A stretch of 64,000 nt of DNA. Source: Bacillus wiedmannii (GTDB taxonomy: Bacteria > Bacillota > Bacilli > Bacillales > Bacillaceae_G). Below are positions 1 to 9,404 of the stretch, piece after piece. A model generated the notes under the pieces. The model was not told where the DNA came from. It worked only from the letters and a program-made list of their open reading frames with translations, and made no database searches. The stretch spans positions 43,793 through 107,792 of the forward strand of contig NZ_LOBC01000014.1 in assembly GCF_001583695.1 (NCBI RefSeq), read 5' to 3'. Numbering within the stretch: the first letter of the stretch is position 1; each line of letters starts with the position of its first letter. Made by a program: the position numbers and the translations under genes.

Positions 1-29
1 AAAATACACTCCTTTTTTTCTCTCAGTCC

Positions 30-962
30 TTATTTACCCCAACGAAGAGCAACTGCTCCCCATGTTAATCCGCCGCCGAAACCAACAAGTATAATTAAAT
101 CACCATCTTGAATACGTCCATTTTGCAATTCCTCTACCATTGCAATTGGAATTGAAGAAGCTGATGTATTACCAAACTTTTCAATTGTCATACTCATTTT
201 TTCTTGTGGTAAATTTAATCTCTCTCTTGCAGATTCCATAATACGAATATTCGCTTGATGTGGTACTAAAAAATCCACATCCTCTTTCGTAAGTCCCGCT
301 TTTTCTAACACGCGAAGACAGGAATCACCAAGTTGGCGAACAGCAAATTTAAAGACTTCTCTGCCGTTCATCATAACATACTCGTCTTGATAAAGATGCT
401 TACCGCCGCTTCCGTCTGCTCCTAATTCGAAAGATAGAACGCCTCTTCCTTCTGAAACAGCCCCCATTACGATAGCACCGGCTCCGTCTCCAAATAGTAC
501 TGCTGTATTTCGATCATTCCAGTCTACAATTTTAGATAGTTTATCACTACCAACTACTAATACATTTTTATAAGTTCCCGTTTGAATAAATTGCTGCGCT
601 GTAATCATTCCGTACATAAAACCAGCACACGCTGCACTTAAATCCATTGCGGCTGCGTGTTTTGCGCCAATGGCTTCTTGAATGACACAAGCTACTGCTG
701 GGAATGCGCGATCTGGTGTTACTGTTGCCACTAAAATCAGATCGATATCCTCTCCGCTAATCCCGGCATCTTCAAGTGCTTTTTTAGAAGCCTCTACCGC
801 CATATATGAAGTATCTATTGTATCATCGGCAATGCGTCTTTCTGCAATTCCCGTTCTCGTACGAATCCATTCATCAGATGTATCTACGATTTTCTCTAAA
901 TCGTGATTTGTGACTACTTTTTCTGGCACATATCTTCCGATCCCTAAAATGCCCACGTTCAC
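30..962 (-). CDS. fabH: Beta-ketoacyl-ACP synthase III (FabH)
   Basis: Condenses acyl-CoA primers with malonyl-ACP, the first step of type II fatty acid synthesis in the cytoplasm. The 310-residue length is normal for the family. The catalytic triad is visible: Cys112 in SAACAGF, His235 in VPHQANIR and Asn265 in FGNTSAS. Translation starts at a GTG; an ATG one base upstream runs straight into TGA, and GGAGG sits about 8 bases before the GTG. Beyond the stop, positions 7-12 carry a GGAGTG ribosome site reading off the window edge, so the next gene (fabF in relatives) should begin just outside. A FapR-like box lies upstream. Confidence 0.97.
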   Translation of the reverse strand: MNVGILGIGRYVPEKVVTNHDLEKIVDTSDEWIRTRTGIAERRIADDTIDTSYMAVEASKKALEDAGISGEDIDLILVATVTPDRAFPAVACVIQEAIGAKHAAAMDLSAACAGFMYGMITAQQFIQTGTYKNVLVVGSDKLSKIVDWNDRNTAVLFGDGAGAIVMGAVSEGRGVLSFELGADGSGGKHLYQDEYVMMNGREVFKFAVRQLGDSCLRVLEKAGLTKEDVDFLVPHQANIRIMESARERLNLPQEKMSMTIEKFGNTSASSIPIAMVEELQNGRIQDGDLIILVGFGGGLTWGAVALRWGK

Positions 963-990
963 ATCGCAGCCCTCCGTTTTATATCAATTA

Positions 991-1007
991 TTATGACTTG
1001 GTACTAA
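991..1007 (-). promoter_or_regulatory. FapR-like operator upstream of fabH
   Basis: The top strand reads TTATGACTTGGTACTAA; the bottom strand reads TTAGTACCAAGTCATAA. This fits the FapR lipid-synthesis operator pattern TTAGTACC-N3 followed by an imperfect inverted half. It lies about 30 bases before the fabH start. FapR, relieved by malonyl-CoA, controls fabH-fabF in Bacillus; control here is inferred from the motif. Confidence 0.7.
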
Positions 1008-1129
1008 TTTTAAAACATAAATGTATTTTTGTCTAGAATATATTTCAGCTAAAACATAAATCCAGCATTATTCACTTTATTGTTTATTAAAAGAAACAGA
1101 AACATACCTTTCCTCTTTCTTTTGAAATA

Positions 1130-1168
1130 TAAAAAGGCTCGAACCGCTTCTATCCACGGTTCGAGCCT
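1130..1168 (-). terminator. Terminator after comZ
   Basis: A 12-base perfect stem (AGGCTCGAACCG / CGGTTCGAGCCT) is followed by a T-rich run on the minus strand, 26 bases past the comZ stop. It separates comZ from fabH. Confidence 0.85.
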
Positions 1169-1193
1169 CTCTTCCCTTCCAAAAAAGAAGGTT

Positions 1194-1370
1194 TTATTCT
1201 TTATCTGCTTTCCCAAGCTCATATGCTTCGTTCATAACTTTCATCAATAACTCTAATACTGGTTGTGCTTTCTCCATATCAAGCGCAATTCCATTATCAT
1301 CTAAAATGGCCTTTGCTTCTGGTAAATGCTTCATTGCGATTTGTAAAAATTGCATGCTTTTCTCATTCAT
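1194..1370 (-). CDS. comZ: ComZ competence regulator
   Basis: A 58-residue acidic, helical protein like B. subtilis ComZ, which lowers comG expression and so restrains DNA uptake. The start at MNEKSMQF is chosen because GGAGAGGAAG lies just before it; an upstream ATG in frame has no ribosome site. In B. subtilis comZ follows med; here no med gene is present and comZ directly follows the yjaV-like gene. comK lies about 37 kb away in the same window. Confidence 0.85.
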   Translation of the reverse strand: MNEKSMQFLQIAMKHLPEAKAILDDNGIALDMEKAQPVLELLMKVMNEAYELGKADKE

Positions 1371-1423
1371 ATTATGTTCTTCCTCTCCATTAAAACTTTC
1401 ACATACATAGTGTAACACGCTCG

Positions 1424-2269
1424 CTATCCTTCGTATAACTCTTTATATTTTTTCATATGTGCCAATTGTTTATTTAAACCGTATTCTAACGGAGTATTTC
1501 TTTTTATCGAAATAACCTCGACAGTATCATCTCTTTCTTCCTCGCTCTTTTTATGCACTTTATCCGCTGCACGTAAAAGGTTCATACCTTTTTTCCATAA
1601 TGACTTTTTACCACTAAGTAAATTGTATATGCCGAGATGCTCCTCGTTCATTCCATTTTCCCATAAGTATTCACATACATCTTCCACGTACAATAGATCA
1701 CTTCCATTTTCCTCACTCGCATAATGACACTCTTTCTCATCCAGTTCTGATAAAATGAGCTGATGATACATCATAAAAGATGGTTGCCATGGCCCATATA
1801 ATGTAGGAACTCGAAATACACTATATGGTGCCTCTCCTTTTTTCAATCCTTCTTCCACTTTCAAAAATAAACGTTTATTTTCAGATTCATCTACGTTTCC
1901 TACTTCAGTAGAAGAAATTAGATTTAACTTCACTTTCTGTTCTGCACACAGTTTTATAATCCGCTTTAAATACTGTAATATAACTCTTTCATTCCGAAAA
2001 CCACTTTGTTGATTTGGCTCATACAAGCAAAAGTAAACCGTATCGAACTTCTCTCCTTCTACTGATCTCCATCCATCTTCATCTCTTATCGAATAATACG
2101 TAAATAACGCATTTCGTCCAATCAACAATAACTTCTCCTCATTAATTTTTGTCATATTCTCGAATTCATCAAAATCAAGACCGTACACTTCTACTTCTTC
2201 TGCAATCATTTTATTCACAAGGTGATAACCTACAAACGTAAGTGCACCTATAATTAGCACGCGCTCCAT
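1424..2269 (-). CDS. NAD-dependent epimerase/dehydratase-like protein (YjaV-like)
   Basis: 281 residues with an N-terminal Rossmann segment (VLIIGALTFVGYHLV) and an extended-SDR layout, including a late VPTLYGPWQPS segment. The position matches B. subtilis yjaV, between yjaU and comZ. The usual catalytic YxxxK is not found after the SSTEVGN strand, so it may bind NAD(P) without ordinary catalysis. The start at MERVLIIG is preferred because AAAGGGTTGG precedes it; an earlier in-frame ATG would add 13 residues. Substrate unknown. Confidence 0.75.
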   Translation of the reverse strand: MERVLIIGALTFVGYHLVNKMIAEEVEVYGLDFDEFENMTKINEEKLLLIGRNALFTYYSIRDEDGWRSVEGEKFDTVYFCLYEPNQQSGFRNERVILQYLKRIIKLCAEQKVKLNLISSTEVGNVDESENKRLFLKVEEGLKKGEAPYSVFRVPTLYGPWQPSFMMYHQLILSELDEKECHYASEENGSDLLYVEDVCEYLWENGMNEEHLGIYNLLSGKKSLWKKGMNLLRAADKVHKKSEEERDDTVEVISIKRNTPLEYGLNKQLAHMKKYKELYEG

Positions 2270-2325
2270 ACCACCAACCCTTTCTCCTTGAAACAAATAG
2301 CTCCTCATTTATGTATATGGGAGCT

Positions 2326-3060
2326 TCACAATTCTTCTTCATATTTTTTAAAGAAATCAGTCGTTTGCCTAACCATTTTATATTTCACATCTTGCAGATG
2401 GAATAAGACAGAAGTATCGCATTGATTGAATTGCCTCATTTTCTCATATTTACGTAACAACTGTTTTCTTCCTCTTTTTTCTTGTGTTGATACGAAAACT
2501 TTAACAGGTACACAAGACGGAAGAAGCGTAAATGATTTCTTATTTATTTTGGATTCTAATTCTTCTTCTTTGGAATCATACGCCAAACTTAATTCCTTCA
2601 CTAATCTTTTGTAAAAAAACTTATGCTCTTTTTCAAACTCCACATATTCTGGTAAATCTAAACACGGATTTAACATAATGACAGAGCGTATACATTCAGG
2701 GTATTTGTTCATCATTTCAAGTGCTACAAGTGCACCCATACCATCTGCCATAATGTGCATTTTCGCATTTAATGTCTCTTTTCTCAAAACAACGTCATAT
2801 AAACGTTTTGCTAGACGAACAGATTGGTCGTTTCCCCAATGTCTTCCGTATAAATTAGAGGAAAAGACCGTGTAGCCTTCCTCAATAAGGCCATGTAAAA
2901 AATAAGATCTACCTGCATGCTGTGTCCATAAACTTGTACCATTCTCAATAAAGTAGTTATAATCACCGAGAAGCATAACAGAAAATCCATTTGGCTTCTC
3001 CGGTAAATAAATGACACATGGTTCTTTTTCTAAATAAAAAAAACGTTCCGTAATACTCAT
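2326..3060 (-). CDS. Alpha/beta-hydrolase-like protein (YjaU-like)
   Basis: 244 residues with the alpha/beta hydrolase pattern of strands and loops, in the position of B. subtilis yjaU. At the nucleophile elbow, where GHSMGA is expected, the protein reads ADGMGA, so the catalytic serine appears to be replaced. It is probably transcribed with the downstream yjaV-like gene and comZ (56 bases to the next start, same strand). Activity is doubtful and the function is not known. Confidence 0.7.
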   Translation of the reverse strand: MSITERFFYLEKEPCVIYLPEKPNGFSVMLLGDYNYFIENGTSLWTQHAGRSYFLHGLIEEGYTVFSSNLYGRHWGNDQSVRLAKRLYDVVLRKETLNAKMHIMADGMGALVALEMMNKYPECIRSVIMLNPCLDLPEYVEFEKEHKFFYKRLVKELSLAYDSKEEELESKINKKSFTLLPSCVPVKVFVSTQEKRGRKQLLRKYEKMRQFNQCDTSVLFHLQDVKYKMVRQTTDFFKKYEEEL

Positions 3061-3216
3061 TTTTCCCCCGCCTTATTTTCTAAACGTATAAAAGTACTCT
3101 TCTATAATGTATGAACGGAATGCAAATTTGCGTTGAAAAATCTACAAATATTTTTCTATATTCTTTTTTCAATTGTGTTACAATAAGGACAGATTGAACG
3201 AATAGAGGTGTAAAAT

Positions 3217-3399
3217 ATGCGTTTCATTTGGGCATTAATTTGGTCGTTCGCGCTTGTACATATGATGAGCTACGTAATCGGTTCTATGACTGGCGGTACA
3301 TACGATTTTAACCAAGCGTCTATTTTCTCAGTTGTTCTTGCGGTATTTGTACTAGCAATTTCAGCTACAATTCCAAACGAGCCAGTAGAACAACACTAA
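3217..3399 (+). CDS. yjzD: Small membrane protein YjzD (DUF2929)
   Basis: 60 residues with two hydrophobic segments (about 4-25 and 37-54), matching the DUF2929/YjzD family in sequence and in its place next to yjaU. AGAGGTG precedes the ATG. It is divergent from the yjaU-like gene and convergent with clpB, with a shared terminator. Function unknown; in relatives the group lies next to fatty-acid and competence genes. Confidence 0.8.
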   Translation: MRFIWALIWSFALVHMMSYVIGSMTGGTYDFNQASIFSVVLAVFVLAISATIPNEPVEQH

Positions 3400-3402
3400 A
3401 AA

Positions 3403-3434
3403 AAGAGTCCGGATTTTATCCGAACTCTTTTTTA
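3403..3434. terminator. Bidirectional terminator, yjzD / clpB
   Basis: The stem GAGTCCGGAT / ATCCGAACTC (one mismatch) is flanked by A and T runs, so it can end both convergent genes. Confidence 0.85.
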
Positions 3435-3436
3435 TT

Positions 3437-6037
3437 TTACTTTACATGAACGACTAATTCGTTATTTTCTACATCAACAACTACGTGACTGTTATCAGTA
3501 ATTGTTCCTGCAATTAATTCTCTCGCTAATTTCGTCTCAACTTGACGCTGTACATATCGTTTTAATGGACGAGCTCCGTACATCGGATCAAAGCCAGCTT
3601 CTACAACAAATTCTCTCGCTGCGTCTGTTAATTCTACTGTAATATGACGGTCAGCTAAACGCCCTTGTAATTCTTTTACAATTTTATCAACAATACCTTT
3701 AATTTCATTCGTTGTAAGAGGTTTGAATAAAATAATTTCATCGACACGGTTTAAAAACTCTGGTCGGAAATGTCCTCTTAATTGCCCCATTACAAGTTCT
3801 CTTGATTCCTCTTTAATTGAGCCATCTGCTTCTAATCCATCTAACAAATGAGCAGATCCAATATTTGAAGTCATAATAATAACCGTGTTTTTAAAGTCTA
3901 CTGTACGTCCTTGAGAATCTGTAATGCGTCCATCATCTAACATTTGTAATAAAATGTTGAATACTTCTGGATGTGCTTTTTCGATTTCGTCTAACAAAAT
4001 AACTGAATACGGTTTACGTCTTACCGCTTCTGTTAATTGACCGCCCTCTTCATACCCAACATATCCAGGAGGCGCACCAATTAAGCGTGACACAGCGTGT
4101 TTCTCCATATACTCAGACATGTCGATACGAATCATTTGCTCTTCACTATCGAATAAAGACTGTGCTAACGTTTTTGCAAGTTCTGTTTTACCAACACCTG
4201 TCGGTCCTAAAAAGATGAAGGAACCAATTGGACGGTTCGGGTCTTTAATACCAGCGCGTGCACGAAGAACTGCGTCTGATACTAAGCTTACCGCTTCCTC
4301 TTGTCCGATGACACGCTCTGATAAAATTTGCTCTAAGCGTAGTAATTTCTCGCGTTCACCTTCAACGAGTTTTGCGACAGGAATACCAGTCCAGCGTGAA
4401 ACAATATCAGCAATCTCTTCTTCACTTACTTCCTCACGTAATAAGCGATTCTCTTGTTTATTATGTGCACCCATTTCTTCCGCTTCTTTTAACTCTTTTT
4501 CGATAGCTGGAATTTTCCCGTGACGAAGTTCAGCTGCTTTATTTAAATCGTAATTTCCTTCTGCTTCTTCTAACTCACGGCGCAAGCGCTCTAAATGTTC
4601 ACGTAAGTCACGCACTTTATGAATGTCTTCTTTTTCTTTCTCCCATTTCGCTCTCATACCACTTGCAACTTCTTTTAAATCCGATAATTCACGTTGCAAC
4701 GTTTTCAGGCGTTCTTGGCTACCAAAGTCCTTCTCTTTTCCAAGAGCCGCTTCTTCAATTTCCAGCTGCATAATGCGGCGCGTTACTTCATCTAATTCTG
4801 TCGGCATAGAATCAATCTCTGTTCGAATCGTTGCGCACGCTTCGTCAACAAGATCAATCGCTTTATCTGGTAAGAAACGATCCGAAATATATCGATCTGA
4901 TAAAACGGATGCTGCTACAATCGCGCGGTCATGAATATTTACACCATGATAAATTTCAAAGCGCTCTTTTAAACCACGTAAAATGGAAATTGTATCTTCA
5001 ACAGTTGGTTCTTCTGCTAATACTTGTTGGAAACGTCTTTCTAGCGCTGGATCTTTCTCAATATATTTACGATACTCATCTAACGTTGTCGCCCCGATAC
5101 AATGCAGTTCACCACGCGCAAGCATCGGTTTTAACATATTTCCTGCGTCCATCGCACCTTCTGTTTTACCAGCGCCGACGATTGTGTGAAGTTCATCAAT
5201 GAATAATAAAATGCGACCTTCACTCTTTTTAATTTCATTTAATACAGCTTGCAGACGCTCTTCAAACTCACCACGGAATTTCGCTCCAGCTACAAGCGCA
5301 CTCATATCTAATGCGAAGATTGTTCTATCTTTTAATCCTTCTGGTACATCCTTCTTCACAATACGCTGTGCTAATCCTTCAACGATTGCTGTTTTACCAA
5401 CACCGGGTTCACCAATTAAAACCGGGTTGTTTTTCGTTTTACGTGAAAGAATGCGGATTACACGTCGAATTTCACTATCGCGACCGATAACAGGATCAAT
5501 TTTCCCTGCTCTCACTTCCGCCACTAAATCACGACCATATTTTTCTAACGCTTCATAAGTTGCTTCTGGATTTTGACTAGTCACTCTTTGATTCCCCCGA
5601 ACTGTCATTAAAGACTGTAATAAGTTATCTTTTGTAATGTGAAATCTTGTAAGTAATTGATTTATATCGCCTTTTTCTTCTGAAAAAGCAAGCAATACAT
5701 GTTCAACTGAAATGTAGTCATCTTGCAATTTCTCTGCTTCTTTTCCTGCTCTTACAAGTAGTTGTTGCAGAGCACCTGTTATATATAATTTTCCTACTTC
5801 TGCACCGCTTCCCGTTACAGAAGGTTTTTTCTTAATTAAACTTTCGACGCCTTGCTTTAACGCTTCTATATCGACATTCATTTTTTGAAAAATACGCACT
5901 GCTAACCCATCTTGCTCTTCTAATAATGTAAACAAGAGATGAACAGTATCTACTTCTTGATGATGATGAGATACCGCTAAAGATTGGGCACTCATAATCG
6001 CCTCTTGCGTTTTTGTTGTCATTTGATTTAAGTCCAT
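3437..6037 (-). CDS. clpB: ATP-dependent chaperone ClpB
   Basis: An 866-residue disaggregase that works with DnaK to rescue aggregated proteins. Visible in order: Clp N domain (about 1-145), first AAA+ module with Walker A GEPGVGKT, a long charged coiled-coil middle domain (about 400-520), second AAA+ module with Walker A GPTGVGKT, and the C-terminal domain ending in [14 protein letters not shown]. The start MDLNQMTTK follows GGAGG; an upstream in-frame ATG adds 19 residues of unlikely sequence. A promoter and CtsR-like box lie directly upstream. B. subtilis lacks clpB, whereas B. cereus group members carry it. Confidence 0.97.
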   Translation of the reverse strand: MDLNQMTTKTQEAIMSAQSLAVSHHHQEVDTVHLLFTLLEEQDGLAVRIFQKMNVDIEALKQGVESLIKKKPSVTGSGAEVGKLYITGALQQLLVRAGKEAEKLQDDYISVEHVLLAFSEEKGDINQLLTRFHITKDNLLQSLMTVRGNQRVTSQNPEATYEALEKYGRDLVAEVRAGKIDPVIGRDSEIRRVIRILSRKTKNNPVLIGEPGVGKTAIVEGLAQRIVKKDVPEGLKDRTIFALDMSALVAGAKFRGEFEERLQAVLNEIKKSEGRILLFIDELHTIVGAGKTEGAMDAGNMLKPMLARGELHCIGATTLDEYRKYIEKDPALERRFQQVLAEEPTVEDTISILRGLKERFEIYHGVNIHDRAIVAASVLSDRYISDRFLPDKAIDLVDEACATIRTEIDSMPTELDEVTRRIMQLEIEEAALGKEKDFGSQERLKTLQRELSDLKEVASGMRAKWEKEKEDIHKVRDLREHLERLRRELEEAEGNYDLNKAAELRHGKIPAIEKELKEAEEMGAHNKQENRLLREEVSEEEIADIVSRWTGIPVAKLVEGEREKLLRLEQILSERVIGQEEAVSLVSDAVLRARAGIKDPNRPIGSFIFLGPTGVGKTELAKTLAQSLFDSEEQMIRIDMSEYMEKHAVSRLIGAPPGYVGYEEGGQLTEAVRRKPYSVILLDEIEKAHPEVFNILLQMLDDGRITDSQGRTVDFKNTVIIMTSNIGSAHLLDGLEADGSIKEESRELVMGQLRGHFRPEFLNRVDEIILFKPLTTNEIKGIVDKIVKELQGRLADRHITVELTDAAREFVVEAGFDPMYGARPLKRYVQRQVETKLARELIAGTITDNSHVVVDVENNELVVHVK

Positions 6038-6056
6038 CTTTACAGTCCTCCAAATG

Positions 6057-6111
6057 TTTGACTTTCTTTGACCTTTGATTTGATTATACGCCAACTGACT
6101 TTTTTATACAA
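6057..6111 (-). promoter_or_regulatory. clpB promoter with CtsR box
   Basis: On the minus strand a -35 TTGTAT (6106-6111) and -10 TATAAT (6083-6088) are 17 bases apart. Just downstream, 6057-6073 reads GGTCAAAGAAAGTCAAA, a tandem heptad matching the CtsR operator GGTCAAANANGGTCAAA with one mismatch, and it sits 5 bases before the Shine-Dalgarno. CtsR would block transcription near the start point until heat stress. Confidence 0.85.
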
Positions 6112-6208
6112 TAATTTTGCTTATGTATTTTCAAACTTATTATTGGAAAAAGAAAAAGGGAACATTCATTATACAACTGAAAAATATACGCAATGCATAA
6201 CGACAAAA

Positions 6209-6230
6209 AAGCCGCAATAATGATTGCGGC
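6209..6230 (-). terminator. Terminator after yjzC
   Basis: An 8-base perfect stem GCCGCAAT / ATTGCGGC with a 4-base loop, followed by a T run on the minus strand. Confidence 0.85.
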
Positions 6231-6235
6231 TCCTG

Positions 6236-6415
6236 TTACGGTTTTCTTTTATATGTCCACTGACGGTTATGATTCGCGTTATCTGGAAACTTTTCACCCG
6301 CAGTTAATTTCACCATTTGCGGATCTTTTACCATACTTCCTGTTTCACCAATTTCTACGTAAATGCCATCGTTTGGCGCTTTTTGTCCAGAACGAAACCT
6401 GCGATTTTGTCCCAT
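6236..6415 (-). CDS. yjzC: YjzC family small protein
   Basis: 59 residues, basic, ending HNRQWTYKRKP and containing VEIGETGSMV, as in the YjzC family. The start MGQNRRFR is chosen because AAGGAG lies 8 bases upstream. In B. subtilis yjzC adjoins yjzD; here clpB is inserted between them. Function unknown. Confidence 0.85.
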   Translation of the reverse strand: MGQNRRFRSGQKAPNDGIYVEIGETGSMVKDPQMVKLTAGEKFPDNANHNRQWTYKRKP

Positions 6416-6907
6416 TTCCATTCTCCTTCCATGACGTCTTTGCCTCATTAGTATATCCATTTTAAAAGAAAGCTTTTCTGTCATGTTTAGGAAACAAGTA
6501 CTACATTTCGTTCTTGTACATATACATGAATGATACAAGCTTAGGAAGGGATTTCTTTCCTATTTGTAGAAAAAAAAGAAACCAACCTACTATAGGCCAG
6601 CTTCAAAGGAGAGTCAAACATATACGAGAAGATTACATGTTCATTATAAGCCTCATCACACGAGCAATGTAACCCTTTTCACAATTTGTACATAATGAAA
6701 GAAACATTGTTTGAACTTTCTAAAAAGATGTTGACTTTTCTTAATTTCCAGCGAGAAATAGTAGACACCACAGCACTTTGCGACGTAAGATGGATATATA
6801 GTGAACTTTCCATCTTTGGTGTTCTCACCCAGTTTAACCTCTTATTTCTGCATATTAAAAACGGAAATATAGATAGAAACAAAAAAATTATTATAAGAGG
6901 TGAAATT
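6416..6907. other. Intergenic region, no gene seen
   Basis: About 490 bases between divergent yjzC and the HAD phosphatase gene. It should hold promoters for both. I see no convincing coding sequence or RNA structure; an in-frame upstream extension of the HAD gene starts at 6686 but has no ribosome site and reads as random composition. Confidence 0.5.
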
Positions 6908-7717
6908 ATGAATAAACAGCATTTAATCGCATTAGACTTAGACGGCACTTTATTAACAGACAACAAAATAATTTCCACTCGAACAAAACATACAATTGCA
7001 AAAGCAAAGGAACAAGGACATATTGTCGTTATTTCAACAGGACGTCCATTCCGTGCTAGTTTTGATTACTATAAAGAACTTGGTCTTAACACACCAATCG
7101 TAAACTTTAATGGCGCTTACGTACATCATCCTCTTGATTCAAAGTGGGGAACACATCACTCTCCTCTTGAGCTAGCAACAGCCCAAGAAATTGTCCGAGC
7201 TTGCTTTGATTTTGGTGTGAAAAATATATACGCTGAAGTAATGGACGATGTGTATGTTCGTGAAATTGATGAAGATAAAAAACATATTTTCGAATTCGGT
7301 TCTCCAAATATTTTTACAGGAGACTTATTAAATATTTTAAACGATCATCCAACCTGCTTATTAATTGACGCACATGACGAGCATTCCAGTGCAATTCGTC
7401 AACATTTAACTGATATGCATGCTGAAGTAATCGACCATAGAAAATGGGGCGCACCTTGGCCGATTATTGAAATCGTAAAAAACGGGTTAAATAAAGCTGT
7501 CGGATTACAAAAAATTTCTAGCCATTACAACATTCCACAAGAGCGAATTATCGCTTTCGGTGATGAAGATAACGACTTTGAAATGATTGAATTTGCTGGT
7601 CATGGCATCGCAATGGGTAATGCAATTCCTGAATTAAAATCACTCGCAAATCATACGACATTAACGAATGAAGAAGATGGTATTGCGCTATATTTAGAAG
7701 AGGTTCTTGGATTATAA
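6908..7717 (+). CDS. Cof-type HAD-IIB phosphatase
   Basis: 269 residues. The HAD motif I, LDLDGTLL, is at residues 9-16, with Asp10 the expected nucleophile and Asp12 the acid. A Cof-type cap follows, and motif IV GDEDNDFEMI is near the C-terminus. Such enzymes dephosphorylate sugar phosphates, flavin precursors or pyridoxal phosphate; the substrate here cannot be told. The ATG follows AGAGGTG at good spacing. Confidence 0.9.
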   Translation: MNKQHLIALDLDGTLLTDNKIISTRTKHTIAKAKEQGHIVVISTGRPFRASFDYYKELGLNTPIVNFNGAYVHHPLDSKWGTHHSPLELATAQEIVRACFDFGVKNIYAEVMDDVYVREIDEDKKHIFEFGSPNIFTGDLLNILNDHPTCLLIDAHDEHSSAIRQHLTDMHAEVIDHRKWGAPWPIIEIVKNGLNKAVGLQKISSHYNIPQERIIAFGDEDNDFEMIEFAGHGIAMGNAIPELKSLANHTTLTNEEDGIALYLEEVLGL

Positions 7718-7821
7718 TCTAAAAATTCCCTGCTTATAGTTTCTCGCCAAACGCTCATACTATTATTAGACGCCGGATTATCGCGTCGATTGTTTTCAGC
7801 TAAATAAAGGGGGTTTTTCGA

Positions 7822-7962
7822 ATGGGTAAAAAGAACAAATCAAAACGTTTTATCCAACAAGGAGCCGATGCTGTTATGAAGCATGATGCAAGATTCCCGT
7901 ACAGAGGTACATTAGCTGAGGCAGAAAAAGCGAGAAGTAACTCTTCTTTTGGAGGGGTTTAA
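7822..7962 (+). CDS. Small basic hypothetical protein, 46 residues
   Basis: The reading frame starts MGKKNKSKRFIQ and ends NSSFGGV. AAGGGGG precedes the ATG. Its stop TAA abuts the ATG of the next gene (TAAATG), and the GGAGGGG encoding its last residues is the next gene's ribosome site, so the two are translated together. A SigE-like CATACTAT lies about 55 bases upstream, so mother-cell expression is possible but unproven. Function unknown. Confidence 0.75.
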   Translation: MGKKNKSKRFIQQGADAVMKHDARFPYRGTLAEAEKARSNSSFGGV

Positions 7963-8160
7963 ATGGGGAACTTACTATTCCAACAAGCTAGAGATGCCGT
8001 TGCAAATGCCGTATCTTGTTCAAGCGGTACTGAGCAACAAGATCTCGTATATAGGGCAAAAAACGCTTTGCACTCTGCTTATGCAAACTCTTCAACAGCT
8101 GAAAAAGTTCAGCTACGTGAAATGCAGGAGCAGTTGCAAAATATTACAAATTTACATTAA
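7963..8160 (+). CDS. DUF3813 family protein
   Basis: 65 residues, helical and glutamine-rich (QQARDAVANAV, LREMQEQLQN), matching what I recall of the DUF3813 family in Bacillus. Coupled to the preceding 46-residue gene. No enzymatic motif; function unknown. Confidence 0.75.
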   Translation: MGNLLFQQARDAVANAVSCSSGTEQQDLVYRAKNALHSAYANSSTAEKVQLREMQEQLQNITNLH

Positions 8161-8162
8161 AA

Positions 8163-8187
8163 AAGAGGACCAGCTTTGGTCCTCTTT
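8163..8187. terminator. Bidirectional terminator, DUF3813 / YitT gene
   Basis: Perfect 8-base stem GAGGACCA / TGGTCCTC with A run before and T run after, between convergent genes. Confidence 0.85.
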
Positions 8188-9043
8188 AATCTTTTCGAAA
8201 CAAGCCAAACACCCCAACCGTCTGTAATACGTTTGTAAATGCACCTGGGTCCACTTGCCTAATAACCCTTTCTAATTCATATAACTCATAACGCGTAATA
8301 ACAATCATTAACATTTCCTTATTTTCATTTGTATAAGCGCCTGTTGCTGGTATAGTTGTAATCCCCCTCACTAAGCGAGACTGAATCGCCTTTCGTACAT
8401 CTGCCCCATTCTTCGTAACGATCAGTGCTGTAATCTTCACATGACGCGTATGAATCGCATCGATAATTCTTGTTGACACATACAAAGTCACCAAAGTATA
8501 TAATGCTTTTTCCCATCCATACACATAGCCAGCGGCGATAATGATCAGTGCATTAAAGAAGAAAAAATACGTACCGACAGGCTTATCTTTAATCTTTGAT
8601 AAAATCATGGCGATAATATCTAAACCACCTGTAGAAGCCCCCCACTTCAACGCAATCCCTACCCCAATCGCTGAAATAATCCCACCAAAAATCGCATTTA
8701 ATATAATATCGTTCGAAACCGCTCTAACCGGGATGATTTCTAGAAACAAAGTCATAAATATGACGCAAAGAAAACTAAAGAAAGTAAAGGCCTTTCCAAC
8801 CTTTTTCCACGCTAAAATAACGACGGGAATATTAAACAAACTAAACAATACCCCCGTTGATATGTGAATAGATAAAAAGTCCCCTAATATTTGTGATAAC
8901 AATTGAGACAATCCAGCAAAGCCACTCGCGTACACTTTCGCTGGCGTTAAAAATAAATTCATTCCAATCGCGTTTAACAAACCTGCGACAATTACAACGA
9001 TTAACTTCTTTATAAGTTCGGTATAATTCAACTTCAAATCCAT
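8186..9043 (-). CDS. YitT family membrane protein (DUF2179)
   Basis: 285 residues with about five to six N-terminal transmembrane helices, the first from residue 10 (KKLIVVIVAGLLNAIGMNLFL), followed by a soluble DUF2179 domain (about 205-285, TALIVTKNGADVRKAI). Family members are uncharacterised or proposed transporters. The start MDLKLNY follows AAAGGTGG; a longer upstream reading frame lacks a ribosome site. Confidence 0.9.
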   Translation of the reverse strand: MDLKLNYTELIKKLIVVIVAGLLNAIGMNLFLTPAKVYASGFAGLSQLLSQILGDFLSIHISTGVLFSLFNIPVVILAWKKVGKAFTFFSFLCVIFMTLFLEIIPVRAVSNDIILNAIFGGIISAIGVGIALKWGASTGGLDIIAMILSKIKDKPVGTYFFFFNALIIIAAGYVYGWEKALYTLVTLYVSTRIIDAIHTRHVKITALIVTKNGADVRKAIQSRLVRGITTIPATGAYTNENKEMLMIVITRYELYELERVIRQVDPGAFTNVLQTVGVFGLFRKD

Positions 9044-9143
9044 TTCTAATCCACCTTTATTATTCATGAATGCACTGCTATACATAGTCTTTACGAAAAA
9101 GGAAATGATAAACGTACAACGGTTAGAAATGGAGTTGATACAT

Positions 9144-9275
9144 ATGCCACATACGAGTGATAACGACAAAAAAGCACGCGATAATAATGCAAAGCGTACA
9201 CAAAAAAATGAGCAAGAACAAAAAAATATTCAGCAAGGTAAGCGTGCCTATTCTAAAAAGACTGATCACCTTTGA
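9144..9275 (+). CDS. Small hydrophilic protein (probable DUF3941)
   Basis: 43 residues, very rich in Lys, Gln, Asn and Asp (MPHTSDNDKKARDN...), with no hydrophobic segment. GGAG lies 9 bases before the ATG. It resembles the small DUF3941 proteins of Bacillus, several of which are sporulation-linked; that assignment is from memory. It is divergent from the YitT gene. Confidence 0.65.
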   Translation: MPHTSDNDKKARDNNAKRTQKNEQEQKNIQQGKRAYSKKTDHL

Positions 9276-9282
9276 TCCCATC

Positions 9283-9316
9283 GTACATCAACAATATTGT
9301 TGATGTACTTTTTTAC
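9283..9316 (+). terminator. Terminator after small hydrophilic gene
   Basis: Perfect 11-base stem GTACATCAACA / TGTTGATGTAC followed by TTTTTT. Confidence 0.9.
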
Positions 9317-9404
9317 ATTTTACAGGGAAAAAACATTAAAAATTCACTTCATGTTCACTTCTATATTCTACAATAGCGATAACATATTCGGATGAGGTGT
9401 TGGC

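Noticed and set aside
6686-6907. In-frame upstream extension of the HAD phosphatase gene
   Set aside because: No ribosome site at its ATG, no HAD similarity, and a good AGAGGTG-ATG start exists at 6908.
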